Counted from the stretch's first letter, positions 1-8,362 are shown. The stretch: 35,391 bases of DNA from an uncultured Lachnospiraceae bacterium (GCA_910585345.1 CAJUDS010000021.1:1-35391); one strand, 5' to 3'. Notes: generated by a model not told the origin, from the letters alone. Numbers and translations are program-made.

Positions 1-17
1 AGAGAGGAAGAGAAAGC

Positions 18-386
18 ATGGATAACAGAAAGAAAAAAGCATGGATCTATACCCGCATCGATGCGCCGGAGGGCAGCCATGGTACCTTAAAGAAGCAATA
101 TGAACAGCTGAACACCTATGGAGAGCAGCTCCGGGTGGAAATTGCAGGCAGTTCCAGCGACATGGGAGAAACGGCAGGATTAGAGAGACCTGGCTTGAAC
201 CTGTTCTTGGAGGAAAAGGATAGCAGGGGGATCGAAGTGCTGCTGGTTTTGGATTCCTCCAGGATCTCCCGTGACAAAAATCTGTGCAGGGAATTCCTGC
301 TCCAGATGTCGAAAAGCAGGATTGAGGTATGTTCTCCCCAGGAGGGTATCCTCTCTATTAGCCCGCAGCAGGCAGATGAAATATGA
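18..386 (+). CDS. Short resolvase-like (serine recombinase N-terminal domain) protein lacking the catalytic serine
   Basis: This 122-residue protein resembles only the catalytic N-terminal domain of serine recombinases. The opening strand motif Y-T-R-I-D (residues 11-15) aligns with the usual Y-A-R-V-S, so Arg13 is kept but the nucleophilic serine is replaced by Asp15. A second conserved segment, S-S-R-I-S-R-D (80-86), matches the Leu-x-R-x-x-R-D region. There is no C-terminal DNA-binding or zinc-ribbon domain. The start is preceded by a purine-rich GAGGAAGAG ribosome site. It lies just upstream of a gene of unknown function with a 9-nt gap, in what looks like an accessory operon of a mobile element. 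I infer that it cannot cleave DNA and may be a regulatory or structural relic. The family assignment is fairly safe; the role is unknown. Confidence 0.6.
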   Translation: MDNRKKKAWIYTRIDAPEGSHGTLKKQYEQLNTYGEQLRVEIAGSSSDMGETAGLERPGLNLFLEEKDSRGIEVLLVLDSSRISRDKNLCREFLLQMSKSRIEVCSPQEGILSISPQQADEI

Positions 387-395
387 GGTGCATAG

Positions 396-791
396 ATGGA
401 CTATAACGTAAAAACAAGGATACTGCTTGATACAAATTTTAATACCAGAGAATTCAACGACCTGATGTATGAAAGCGCAAAACCTCGTATTATAGAGGAC
501 ATTAAATCGGTGATCGAAAAGGATCCGACTCTGCCCCAATATATTGACGGAGACTTGACTTTTCGTTTTCTGTCTGATTACAGAATCCTGCTGAAATATC
601 AGTTCGGATGTAATGATGAGAATGAGGCGGAAGCAGAAAGTTTTTCAAAGTCCTGCGTGGAGGATATCCGGAAGGGATTGGAAGAGAAAGGATACCGTAT
701 CGAGAGGATCGACTGTACGGCAAAGGAGATGGACATGAAGTGGATGGATGAACTGGAGGACATGGTGTTTCCAAAGGATCAGAGCCTTTGA
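396..791 (+). CDS. Hypothetical protein of mobile element
   Basis: This 131-residue protein is one I do not recognise. It is acidic and soluble-looking, with no signal peptide or membrane segment and a probably helical C-terminal half that is rich in Glu, Lys and Asp. The ATG follows the stop of the resolvase-like gene by 9 nt and has a GAGGTG ribosome site that overlaps that stop, so the two genes are very likely cotranscribed and translationally coupled. The position suggests an accessory function of the integrated element rather than a housekeeping one. Nothing in the residues allows a function to be named. Confidence 0.6.
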   Translation: MDYNVKTRILLDTNFNTREFNDLMYESAKPRIIEDIKSVIEKDPTLPQYIDGDLTFRFLSDYRILLKYQFGCNDENEAEAESFSKSCVEDIRKGLEEKGYRIERIDCTAKEMDMKWMDELEDMVFPKDQSL

Positions 792-943
792 TATCCAAGT
801 GAAAAAGAAACAGGAAGACAGAGAAAGAAATGATTTTTATGGAGATTTTGTGTCAATGATCAGTCTTGACCTTCACTGACTGAAAAACGAGAACTCCACA
901 AATGGAATAGAAGAAGCAGGGCATGGAGACAGGAGGAATGCGG

Positions 944-2134
944 ATGTGGGTGACAATTTTGGCAACAGAGTATGAGAAATATCCGGAATACTATGGGGCA
1001 ACCCTTTGGCTTCCGGCGACCAGGGCAGCGCTCCAGGATGCCATGGAACAGGTGAGAGTGCCGGAAGGTGGATCCTACTGCCTGACCAGGCTTGACGGAT
1101 GGCCGAAATTTCTGGCGGAACGGTTATCACGGATGGAAGCGGATATCCATGAGGTGAATGTTCTGGCAGGTAAGATCGATCAGATAGGCAGGGAGAGCAT
1201 TCCCTGGTACGAGGGAGTGATCAGCTGTGTGGAGTCTGAGCGCGGGGGATGGGAGTGTTCAGTAAAGGATCTGATCAATGCTGCCGACAACCTGGAGTAT
1301 TTTGGATTTCTGCCATGGATCGTGAGCGATACGGATCTGGGAGAGAGCGCAGTGAATGGAGGATCTGTAGGGATGTTGCAGGGACTTCCGAATGAGGTCC
1401 TGGCGTTTTTGGATAAGGAAAAGGTAGGAGCCTGGTTGCGGGAAACAGAAAAGGGTGTCTTTACAAAAGAAGGCTACTGTTACCGGGTAAAGGAGGGCTG
1501 GCAGGAAATCTATAATGGCCAGAACCTGCCGGAGCAGGAAACGGGGTCGGATGCAATCTTATCCGTCAGGCTTGAGAACCGGAAGTACCCGGAACATGGA
1601 AAGGTCTGGCTCTCTCTTCCCTGCAGCACAGAAAGAAAAGCCTCTGCATGTGCTTCTCTTCATGCGGAAAGCCTGGAACAGTGCAGGATCCGGGAGGCCC
1701 GCAGCGCAGTTCCCATCCTGGAAAAGAAGATCCAGTTTTATGATGATGTAGAAGTGTTAAATGAACTGGCAGAAAGGCTGCAGCAGATGCCACAGAAAGA
1801 GCTGATAAAGTATAAGGCTGTATTGCAGCTTGGATGCTGGAAAAATATAGAGGAGGCGCTGCTGCTGACAGAGAGGCTGGACTGTTATGTGTTTGATCCC
1901 AGCCAGATCAGCTATGAACACTATGGCAGGAAATGCCTGGAGGATCTGGGGGTGGACTGTTCGGATTCGGCTTTCCGGAATTTTGATTTTGCTGAATACG
2001 GCATGAACCGGTTTGACGCTGCGGGGATGAGGAAAACGAACTATGGATGGATATCCTTAGCGCAGAAACCGGAACTTCTGGAGGCTCCAGGAGACAGCCA
2101 GCAGGTAGGAGGGAATGACTGCCAGACGATGTGA
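944..2134 (+). CDS. ArdA-like antirestriction protein with two tandem modules
   Basis: This is a 396-residue acidic protein. ArdA proteins mimic the bent B-DNA target of type I restriction-modification enzymes and protect incoming mobile DNA. Two successive segments (roughly residues 1-150 and 190-385) each carry the ArdA-like pattern: a strand ending in a W/L-x-L-P turn (TLWLP, VWLSLP), a helix of the type EVNVLAGKIDQ or EVLNELAERLQ, and a helix with N-L-E-Y-F-G-F or R-L-D-C-Y-V-F followed by a late D/E-x-G or L-G turn. The C-terminal stretch FDFAEYGMNRFDAAG resembles the end of classical ArdA. Length is about twice that of the roughly 165-residue plasmid ArdA. An ATG at 923 is in frame, but the AGGAGGA box at 931-937 fits the ATG at 944 best. 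The call rests on motif resemblance only. Confidence 0.5.
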   Translation: MWVTILATEYEKYPEYYGATLWLPATRAALQDAMEQVRVPEGGSYCLTRLDGWPKFLAERLSRMEADIHEVNVLAGKIDQIGRESIPWYEGVISCVESERGGWECSVKDLINAADNLEYFGFLPWIVSDTDLGESAVNGGSVGMLQGLPNEVLAFLDKEKVGAWLRETEKGVFTKEGYCYRVKEGWQEIYNGQNLPEQETGSDAILSVRLENRKYPEHGKVWLSLPCSTERKASACASLHAESLEQCRIREARSAVPILEKKIQFYDDVEVLNELAERLQQMPQKELIKYKAVLQLGCWKNIEEALLLTERLDCYVFDPSQISYEHYGRKCLEDLGVDCSDSAFRNFDFAEYGMNRFDAAGMRKTNYGWISLAQKPELLEAPGDSQQVGGNDCQTM

Positions 2135-2176
2135 AAAACACACTGCTGATATCGGGAGGGAAGGGAAAAGTTTGGT

Positions 2177-2566
2177 ATGGAAAAAGAACAGATCTATTAC
2201 GGAGAACTGATATCGGTCACTGGCGGGGAACCTTTGAAGATTCCGGCTATTGTGATCGTATCAGATGGCATAGAAGACCCTTGTGGTCTGCCTGAAAAAG
2301 CGGAGAAGATACTGGCATCCTGCAAAAACGGGCTGTCTATCGCACCAGGGTATCCGGCTGGCAGGCTGCTCCAGGAAAAGAATCTGACGGTCCTGACGGC
2401 TCAGGAATGCTCTGTTGAGAGTAGATGCCTGAAGGAACTGATCGGACATTTGAACGCAGCGTCCGTGGGATATGTGGATCACGCAGTCGCGTCCAGCTTT
2501 GGCCTGGGGGAGATCCTGTCGCAGAATGATATCCCTGCAGATAAGCAGAACGGAAAGGAAGGATAA
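2177..2566 (+). CDS. Hypothetical protein of mobile element
   Basis: This is a 129-residue soluble protein with no family I recognise. It has alternating hydrophobic strands (for example IPAIVIVSDG at about 23-32) and a later helical segment around CLKELIGHLNAA, which suggests a small alpha/beta fold. It contains no signal peptide, no membrane span and no obvious catalytic motif. It is preceded by a GGGAAGGGAAAAG purine tract and followed after only 2 nt by the next small gene, so the two are probably one transcription unit with the ArdA-like gene upstream. Its place in an antirestriction and accessory gene block suggests a defence or maintenance role, but that is inference from context only. 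Confidence 0.55.
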   Translation: MEKEQIYYGELISVTGGEPLKIPAIVIVSDGIEDPCGLPEKAEKILASCKNGLSIAPGYPAGRLLQEKNLTVLTAQECSVESRCLKELIGHLNAASVGYVDHAVASSFGLGEILSQNDIPADKQNGKEG

Positions 2567-2568
2567 CT

Positions 2569-2913
2569 ATGACCCAAAAGGAGTTTGAATACTGGCAGAC
2601 AGTAACCGGAAGCAGCCGGTATCACTGGATGGAGGATCCTGTCACCAGTCGGAATGGCCGTGGGGCATTGTACTATACAGGCGGGGAGTCAGGTGTTTAT
2701 ATCAGGCTCACCGAAACGGGACATTTGACAGTAGGAACCTACGAGGGCGCGGTCCCCCATATTGGAGAAGCCTGCTTTACGAAAAAAGCGGAACACACAT
2801 TTCAAGATTTTAATGAAGGCTTCCAGTACGCCTGCCAGTTAGGAGGCATAAAATTTCTGGCGGACCTGTTCTCCAGCGACCATATCCCCAGGGAAGGGCC
2901 GGGGATGTGCTGA
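2569..2913 (+). CDS. Hypothetical protein of mobile element
   Basis: This 114-residue protein is unrecognised. It starts with an ATG 2 nt after the previous stop, and an AAGGAAGGA ribosome site lies inside the end of the upstream gene, which implies coupled translation. Composition is rich in aromatic residues, Gly and Thr, with several short predicted strands (GALYYTGGESGVYIRL around 31-46; GHLTVGTYEGAVPHIGEA around 51-68), so a small beta-rich fold is plausible. It has no export signal. An inverted repeat that could end this transcription unit follows at 2929-2947. It is probably cargo of the element that carries the recombinases downstream. Confidence 0.55.
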   Translation: MTQKEFEYWQTVTGSSRYHWMEDPVTSRNGRGALYYTGGESGVYIRLTETGHLTVGTYEGAVPHIGEACFTKKAEHTFQDFNEGFQYACQLGGIKFLADLFSSDHIPREGPGMC

Positions 2914-2928
2914 ATATCGGTTGTTGGT

Positions 2929-2947
2929 TCTGCCCGGTTTGGGCAGA
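2929..2947 (+). terminator. Hairpin between accessory genes and recombinase module
   Basis: TCTGCCC and GGGCAGA form a perfect 7-bp stem with a GGTTT loop, placed between the accessory genes and the recombinase operon. Only a weak T-rich tail follows, so it may end transcription inefficiently or act as an RNA stabiliser. Confidence 0.4.
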
Positions 2948-3028
2948 CATATTTGTTGGGTTTGCGTATGGCTGTCATCACGGCAACACGGTATACTGTG
3001 TATGACGTGAAGGAAGGAGGGAAAAGCG

Positions 3029-4147
3029 GTGAGGAGATACGCGGTGGAGACCATGGTGGATGGCGCGGTAAAGTATTATTTTATCCGGGACTGTGAGACG
3101 CTGGAGATCGTCCTGCTCCCTTCCAAATATCTGAAGCATAAGGTAAAGTCCAACCGTTCTCCCAACACGGTGAAACGGTCCGCCTTCTCCATCTGCTACT
3201 ACCTGGAATACCTGGAGGCGCTTTCCATGAATATCCCGCAGGTGTGCGGACTGGACTTTGAGAGACAGAATGACCACTTTGTGGAGTTCCTTCACTGGCT
3301 GAAGGCCGGGAACCACACACAGGAAAACAAAATAAGGACGATCAACAATGGGACCTGTAACGCATACCTGGAGGATGTGTTCAGGTTCTATCTTTTTGCC
3401 GAGGCCCAGGATGAACGGATCGGGAGCCTGAAAGTATTGTCCTACAGCTACCATATGGCGGTCAATGCCGTAGGCGTGCAGAAGAAACTGCGCTACCAGT
3501 CCTTTAAGGGATACCTTAAGGCAGAAGAAAGGGATGTCAGACCGGCAGAGCAGGAGGAGATCGTCACCGTCCTGCAGGCATGTACCAACTGCCGGGACCA
3601 GCTCCTCCTGCTGCTGTTGGCGGAGACAGGCTTCCGCATCGGAGAGCTCCTGGGAGTGCGCTACACCCATGACATCGATTATACACACCACATGGTGGGC
3701 GTATATTTCCGGGAGGACAACGACAACGATGCCCGCGCCAAGAACGGAGAATACCGCAAAGCCAAGATCAGCAGGGACACCTACGAATTCCTGATGTATT
3801 ACCTGGCAGAGTACCGGGAGCTGCTGCAGCGCCAGTCCTACCTGTTCATCAACATCACAGGCAAGACGGCAGGGCAGCCCCTGAAAGTGGATACCGTGTA
3901 CGACATGCTGAAGCGGATGGAGAAAAAGACCGGCATAGACCTGACTCCCCACATGCTCCGACGCTATTTTGCCAACATGCGCCGGAAGGCCGGCTGGCGG
4001 CTGGAGATGATCCAGCAGGCCCTGGGGCATAAGCACATCAATACCACCATCAAGTACCTGAACATCGTGGATGATGAACTGATCGAGGCCAGCCAGGAAT
4101 TCTATGCGAAACATTCGGCGCTGTATGGGGTAAAGGAACTGCTGTAG
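3029..4147 (+). CDS. Tyrosine recombinase, TnpA-like (Tn554 family)
   Basis: This 372-residue site-specific recombinase matches the size of Tn554 TnpA (about 361 residues). The C-terminal catalytic domain shows the expected signature: Arg near residue 202 in TGFRIGELLG, His and Arg in TPHMLRRYF (about 308-311), His in QALGHKHINTT (about 333), and the nucleophile Tyr in IKYLNI (about 343). The N-terminal part is a SAM-like core-binding domain. The start is a GTG with an AAGGAGG box about 8 nt upstream. It is the first of four genes that almost touch or overlap, the arrangement seen for Tn554-type transposases, whose recombinases act together on a fixed target. All catalytic residues seem present, so the enzyme is probably active. 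Confidence 0.88.
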   Translation: MRRYAVETMVDGAVKYYFIRDCETLEIVLLPSKYLKHKVKSNRSPNTVKRSAFSICYYLEYLEALSMNIPQVCGLDFERQNDHFVEFLHWLKAGNHTQENKIRTINNGTCNAYLEDVFRFYLFAEAQDERIGSLKVLSYSYHMAVNAVGVQKKLRYQSFKGYLKAEERDVRPAEQEEIVTVLQACTNCRDQLLLLLLAETGFRIGELLGVRYTHDIDYTHHMVGVYFREDNDNDARAKNGEYRKAKISRDTYEFLMYYLAEYRELLQRQSYLFINITGKTAGQPLKVDTVYDMLKRMEKKTGIDLTPHMLRRYFANMRRKAGWRLEMIQQALGHKHINTTIKYLNIVDDELIEASQEFYAKHSALYGVKELL

Positions 4148-4159
4148 GAGGTGATGGAG

Positions 4160-5935
4160 ATGCCCGCTTCTGCGATACGGAAAATGGAACTGCCTGCCAT
4201 AGCGCAGGAAGACCGGATACGGGAGTTCCCGGCCAGGCTGTGTGAGGATCTGGATGCCTGCACAGAGGTCAGGAGCGTGGAGAGGAATAAGCTTAGAACA
4301 TTCCTTTTAAAAGAGGGCATCTTAAGCATTACGGAAATGGACTATCCTCTGCGGCAGAGATTCCGGGCGTATCTGGAATACGACCAGCAGATCCAAAGAC
4401 CGGAACGGTATCTGAAAGCATATGACCGGGTAAAGCAGCATTTCATCCGGGAACAGCAGCAGACCTTAGCGGGCAGACAGCAGTCCAGATGGCAGCTGGA
4501 AGATAAGATCCTGTTTATCCCCTATCATCCGGATCCGGCAGTGGTGACGGAATTCGACTCTGTGTGGAACAAACCAAACATGGTATGGGATTTTTCCAGA
4601 TCCTGTGGTCCGCTTTTAAAACAACAGATCTTTATCACGCTGAACGCGGTCATAGAACGCTTTAAGGAGCCTCGGCGCAGGGAACAGAGGCTGTCAGGAC
4701 TCCATTTCCTCTACGATTTCTGTGCGGAAAAAGGGATAGAGGACATGGAAAAACTGGAGACGGCGCAGGAAAAGGACTTTGAAACCTGGCTGGAGCAGGA
4801 AGGAAAAACGAACAGTGAAACCAGAAGACAGCAGATGCTGCCCATCATCAATTTCTGCAGAAAGACCATATTTCTACAGGACGAGGAGATCCGCTGGGAT
4901 GCAAATGTCTGGTACCTGGAGCGCCTGCGTCTGTCAAAGAACCGGGTAAACCCCAGCGGCTCCTTCGCGGCTGTGTCCTTCCTGGAGATCACAAGGCCGG
5001 ACAACCGGAGGTATGCACAGGAATATATGAAATATCAGCTGGGCATCACCGGACAGGCAGTCAGCACTCTGGTAGTAAAATATGAGGGGATCCGCAACTT
5101 TCTGGTCTGGCTGGGGAAAGAGGAGGTCAATGTATGTGAATGCACAGAGGACAGGATCGATACATACCTGGACCAGATGGAGGGAAGGGGCATTATCGCG
5201 AAGACCTTCAACGAATATCTGTCCGGGATGCACCACTTTTTCCGGTTTCTGGTAGTCCGGGGATACATGGAGCAGGTACCCTTCCACCCAGAGTACCACC
5301 AGAAAAAAGTGATACCAAAACACCATGACAGGAGCGTCTCGCCGGAAGCCTGTATGGAGATACTCTCAAAGCTGCATCTCCTGCCGGAGAATCAGAGGTG
5401 CATGTACCTCCACCTCTGGTGTCTGGGACTTCGGATCAGCGAAGTGTGTACGCTGAAAGGGAACGCTTACTACCGGCAGGGACAGGATGCATGGATCCAG
5501 GTCTATCAGATCAAAATGAAAACCTACAAGCGGATCCCCATCTCAGACGGGCTGTACCGGATCATGCAGGTATACATCAAACGGAAGCAGATCGGCCCGG
5601 ACGAGTATCTGTTCACCAGCAAAAACGGAGGGCCGTACCGGAGCGCCACCCTGCAGTACCAGATGAAAAAGTTCTGCCGGGAGAACGGGATCGAAGGTGG
5701 AGAATATCTTTTTAAATCTCACGATTACCGCCATACAGTAGCCACCTTTTTCTACGACAACGGCGCTTCCCTGCAGAGCGTCCGGGATTATCTGGGACAC
5801 AATTATGAGGAGATGACAGAGCAGTATCTGGACTTTACTCCCCGGAAGCTCGCCAAAGCCAATGAGGAATTATTTGAGGAGCCGGGCAACAGCCTTGCGG
5901 CTGGCCTGGAAAGGAAAGGGAGACATGGAAGATAG
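4160..5935 (+). CDS. Tyrosine recombinase, TnpB-like (Tn554 family)
   Basis: This 591-residue protein is the large recombinase of the module, close in size to Tn554 TnpB (about 630 residues). The N-terminal half is a long helical region of its own. A second SAM-like domain follows (VSTLVVKYEGIRNFLVWLG), and then the catalytic domain with Arg in LGLRISEVCTLKG, His/Arg in KSHDYRHTVATFFYD, a further His in RDYLGHNYEEMTEQY, and Tyr in EQYLDFTP. In-frame GTG (4151) and ATG (4154) codons fall within or next to the AGGAGG box at 4146-4151, so the ATG at 4160 is the likely start. The gap to TnpA is only 12 nt and it overlaps the third recombinase by 11 nt, which implies translational coupling and roughly matched amounts of the subunits. 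Confidence 0.85.
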   Translation: MPASAIRKMELPAIAQEDRIREFPARLCEDLDACTEVRSVERNKLRTFLLKEGILSITEMDYPLRQRFRAYLEYDQQIQRPERYLKAYDRVKQHFIREQQQTLAGRQQSRWQLEDKILFIPYHPDPAVVTEFDSVWNKPNMVWDFSRSCGPLLKQQIFITLNAVIERFKEPRRREQRLSGLHFLYDFCAEKGIEDMEKLETAQEKDFETWLEQEGKTNSETRRQQMLPIINFCRKTIFLQDEEIRWDANVWYLERLRLSKNRVNPSGSFAAVSFLEITRPDNRRYAQEYMKYQLGITGQAVSTLVVKYEGIRNFLVWLGKEEVNVCECTEDRIDTYLDQMEGRGIIAKTFNEYLSGMHHFFRFLVVRGYMEQVPFHPEYHQKKVIPKHHDRSVSPEACMEILSKLHLLPENQRCMYLHLWCLGLRISEVCTLKGNAYYRQGQDAWIQVYQIKMKTYKRIPISDGLYRIMQVYIKRKQIGPDEYLFTSKNGGPYRSATLQYQMKKFCRENGIEGGEYLFKSHDYRHTVATFFYDNGASLQSVRDYLGHNYEEMTEQYLDFTPRKLAKANEELFEEPGNSLAAGLERKGRHGR

Positions 5936-7433
5936 ATTCTACTATCGGGAACTGGAATGCTACATCGAACCGGAAAAGGAACCGTCTCGAAAGAACTGGG
6001 AAAATGCTTACTTTGACCTGTCCCTTCTCCCTACAGAGACGATGAAAGAAGAGTTCCGCCGCTATATCCGGTACAGAGGCAGTCAGGTGGCTTTGAATAC
6101 GATCCGGCACGATAACATTTATTTCCGGCAGTTCTGTCAGGCATTAAAGATGCGCAGGTCGCTACCGGAGAGCCTATTGGATTGGAAAGAAGAAAAGTGG
6201 ATCCAGCTGCTGAAGGCATGGATGATGCAGAACGATATCCCATTGACCAGAGAGAAAAAGAATGTCTATGGGAAGGTCCAGGTAGTAGAAGCGAGACTGC
6301 CCGGTTATATCCGAAAGGCATGCCGGTTCCTACAGCCGGAAGACAAAAGACCGGAAAGGGAGAAGGACATATGGGAACTGGAAAAGCTGGATATCCCCAT
6401 TGAACAGAACCCGATCTACAAAACGGATACCCTGAACTTTACAGGGATCCTGCAGGAGAAGCTCAGGGAGGAGGTCAAGCTGGCAGTCTACCAGCACCTC
6501 AAGTATGAGAAGCTTGGGACCGTGAAAAGGGAACTGACCTCCCTGCGGCAGTTTTCCCGATATCTGAAGGAGAAGCAGATCTGGATAGGTTCCTGCGCGG
6601 AGATCGACAGGGACCTGCTGGAAGGATACCTGATCTTTAAGGCGACCAATGGAAGCTCCGGAAGGGGGAACAGCGATGATATTCTAAAACTCCGTTCCGT
6701 ACTGGAGACGGTCGGAAAGCTCTGCGGATATCCTCATCTGGAAAAGCTGTTTTTAAACACAGATATCCCTCCGGAGCTGGAGCCGGAGTTCAGGGCCTAC
6801 TCGGACAGCGAGCTGAAACGGCTGAACGCACATATCACAAAGCTGGATGAACAGATCACCCGGTGCATGGTCATCCACCAGATGCTGGGAACCAGGATCT
6901 CCGATACTCTTACCCTGCAGAGAGACTGCCTGTTCCAGTTAAATGGCGTGGATATGATAAGAATCCGACAGGTCAAGACAAGGACTTTTGAAAAACCGGT
7001 CAGCGCGGAACTGGCGGCATTGATACGGAAAGCAATGGAATATACCCAGGAACGGTTTGGAGAGACGGTCTACATTTTTGTGGACGAAAGAGACACCAGG
7101 CGTCCGCTGCAATATACCACCATAAAACATAAGGTCCTCAGTCTGATACAGAGAGAGGATCTGCGGGATGACGAGGGGAAGCACTTCCGGTTCGGGACCC
7201 ACATGTTCCGGCGCTCCTACGGCGTGAAGCTGACAGAGCTGCACCTGGATGACTGGACTATCGCCAAGCTGCTGGGGCATAAGGGAGTCAACGCGGTCAC
7301 GCATTACCGGAAGATGAGCAACCAAATCTTGGCAGATGAGACGCGCAGGGCCAGAGAAGCGCAGACCAGGATCCTGCTGGCAAATTTAGAGGGATGGGGT
7401 GAGGATTATGAGCAAATACGACAGGATGGTTGA
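5925..7433 (+). CDS. Third tyrosine recombinase of the module
   Basis: This is a 502-residue tyrosine recombinase distinct from the two upstream. The C-terminal domain has Arg in MLGTRISDTLTLQ, His/Arg in THMFRRSYGVKL, His in LLGHKGVNAVTHYRK, and the Tyr nucleophile in THYRKMS. The N-terminal part is helical and contains a core-binding domain around residues 180-290. Start chosen at ATG 5925, which is inside the end of the TnpB-like gene and has AAGGAAAGGGAG in front; an earlier in-frame ATG at 5862 lacks a good site. Classical Tn554 has only two tyrosine recombinases plus TnpC, so this extra member makes the set resemble both Tn554 and the recombinase-in-trio elements. It overlaps the small downstream gene by 26 nt. 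Confidence 0.85.
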   Translation: MEDRFYYRELECYIEPEKEPSRKNWENAYFDLSLLPTETMKEEFRRYIRYRGSQVALNTIRHDNIYFRQFCQALKMRRSLPESLLDWKEEKWIQLLKAWMMQNDIPLTREKKNVYGKVQVVEARLPGYIRKACRFLQPEDKRPEREKDIWELEKLDIPIEQNPIYKTDTLNFTGILQEKLREEVKLAVYQHLKYEKLGTVKRELTSLRQFSRYLKEKQIWIGSCAEIDRDLLEGYLIFKATNGSSGRGNSDDILKLRSVLETVGKLCGYPHLEKLFLNTDIPPELEPEFRAYSDSELKRLNAHITKLDEQITRCMVIHQMLGTRISDTLTLQRDCLFQLNGVDMIRIRQVKTRTFEKPVSAELAALIRKAMEYTQERFGETVYIFVDERDTRRPLQYTTIKHKVLSLIQREDLRDDEGKHFRFGTHMFRRSYGVKLTELHLDDWTIAKLLGHKGVNAVTHYRKMSNQILADETRRAREAQTRILLANLEGWGEDYEQIRQDG

Positions 7434-7791
7434 AATAAACCGGGAACGGAGCGATGAAAAGATCGCGGCGGCAAAGCTGGCGATACGGAAGATGCTGGAG
7501 GAGGGCGAACGGATATCAGTCCCGCAGCTGATGAAGATGACCGGACTTTCCAGAGGCTTCTTTTATAAGAATCCCACCGTGCGGGCTGAGATCAGCCGGG
7601 CGCTGGAGGAACAGGCAGGGACCATCGACCCACGCAGGAATATCCTGGACAAGGCCATGGGAGGCCGGATCGAACTGCTGGAACAGCAGATGAGGGAGCT
7701 GAAGCAGGAGAACGAGGAACTGCGGAAGGAGAACAGGAAATTGAGGAAAGGGCTTGGGAAGCAGGACAGGAGCGTTTTCAGAAATCTGTAA
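7408..7791 (+). CDS. TnpC-like accessory transposition protein (DUF6262-like)
   Basis: This 127-residue basic protein matches the size and build of Tn554 TnpC (125 residues), which influences transposition efficiency and orientation. Residues about 30-60 contain a helix-turn-helix-like segment (VPQLMKMTGLSRGFFYKN), and residues about 90-120 form an evident coiled coil with repeated leucines and charged residues (ELLEQQMRELKQENEEL). An in-frame GTG at 7399 is possible; ATG 7408 is preferred because its product starts with the M-S-K-Y-D-R typical of such proteins. It is translated from within the end of the third recombinase gene and closes the recombinase operon. I infer that it binds the element ends or the recombinases. 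Confidence 0.75.
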   Translation: MSKYDRMVEINRERSDEKIAAAKLAIRKMLEEGERISVPQLMKMTGLSRGFFYKNPTVRAEISRALEEQAGTIDPRRNILDKAMGGRIELLEQQMRELKQENEELRKENRKLRKGLGKQDRSVFRNL

Positions 7792-8127
7792 TGGGAGGAT
7801 GTACATAGGGCTGGCAGGTTGAAAGCTGCCGGCTCTACGCAGTTGTAACCTTTTCGTTCATACTTAAAAACTTTTTGAGACTTCCGTTTTTGCGGAAGTT
7901 CCTGTACTATTAAAAAATAAAGAGAAATGATGTTTCAAATGCTTTGCAGGCATGAAGCATCATACAGCACAGGTATTGGAAAAAGAGTATGGAGAATAGT
8001 AGAATGGGATTGTATGGAAATAGGCAGCAACGCTATTGGAAATCGGATAAAAGGAACACAAAACACATTTTTGTATAGCGTTGAAGCCCGTATTTTCAAT
8101 GGGTTCCAGAGGTAGGCTACATTTTAG
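7792..8127. other. Gene-free stretch holding the probable right end of the recombinase element
   Basis: No convincing gene lies here. Two hairpins follow tnpC: GGCAG/CTGCC (about 7814-7831) and ACTTCCG/CGGAAGT (7880-7899). A longer stem, ATGATGTTTC/GAAGCATCAT, spans 7927-7963. The word TATTGGAAA occurs twice, 60 bp apart (about 7974 and 8034). The element boundary should be somewhere here, because downstream sequence is chromosomal gene debris, but the exact junction cannot be fixed from this window. Confidence 0.4.
7880..7899 (+). terminator. Hairpin after the recombinase operon
   Basis: ACTTCCG and CGGAAGT pair perfectly around a T-rich loop about 90 nt after the TnpC-like gene. It is a candidate terminator for the tnp operon, although the downstream T-tract is poor. 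Confidence 0.4.
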
Positions 8128-8361
8128 TATCCCATTTGGTGGTATGTAGCCCCGACCATCGTCAACAGCTTTTTGGAGAGCTATGACTTTTCCGGCAAGA
8201 AGATCATACTGTTTGCCACCTCCGGCGGCAGTGGATTTGGAAAAACTGTGGACGGGCTGAAAGGGTCCGTTGCGGCGGATACTACGATGATCGAGGGCAG
8301 GCTGCTGAACGGAAACCAATCAACGGCTGCTTTGCGGGCATGGGCTGAGAAGATTCTGTAA
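8128..8361 (+). pseudogene. Flavodoxin, C-terminal fragment
   Basis: The frame from 8128 reads YPIWWYVAPTIVNSFLESYD and continues through FATSGGSGFGKTVD to a normal stop at 8359-8361. These are hallmark segments of Lachnospiraceae-type flavodoxins: the WW-x-x-AP strand and loop near the FMN site and the ATSGGSG loop. Such flavodoxins are about 160 residues; only the last 77 or so remain. Immediately upstream is an in-frame TAG, and the bases before it can be read in a shifted frame as more of the same strand, so the break may include a small deletion. The gene has no start or ribosome site and is not functional. Insertion of the mobile element just upstream is a likely cause of the truncation, but this is inference. 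Confidence 0.8.
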
Positions 8362-8362
8362 G

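Noticed and set aside
2978..4114. Long minus-strand open frame (378 codons)
   Set aside because: It is the mirror of the TnpA-like recombinase, lacks a ribosome site, and its product has a Val/Leu/His-rich composition typical of antisense shadows.
7798..7803. GATGTA as a Tn554-type core site just after tnpC
   Set aside because: A six-base word is likely by chance, and these recombinases need not share the Tn554 core; the other end is not in the window to compare.
7927..8115. 62-codon frame after the recombinase module
   Set aside because: It has no ribosome site or recognisable residues, overlaps an inverted repeat and lies in decayed sequence.
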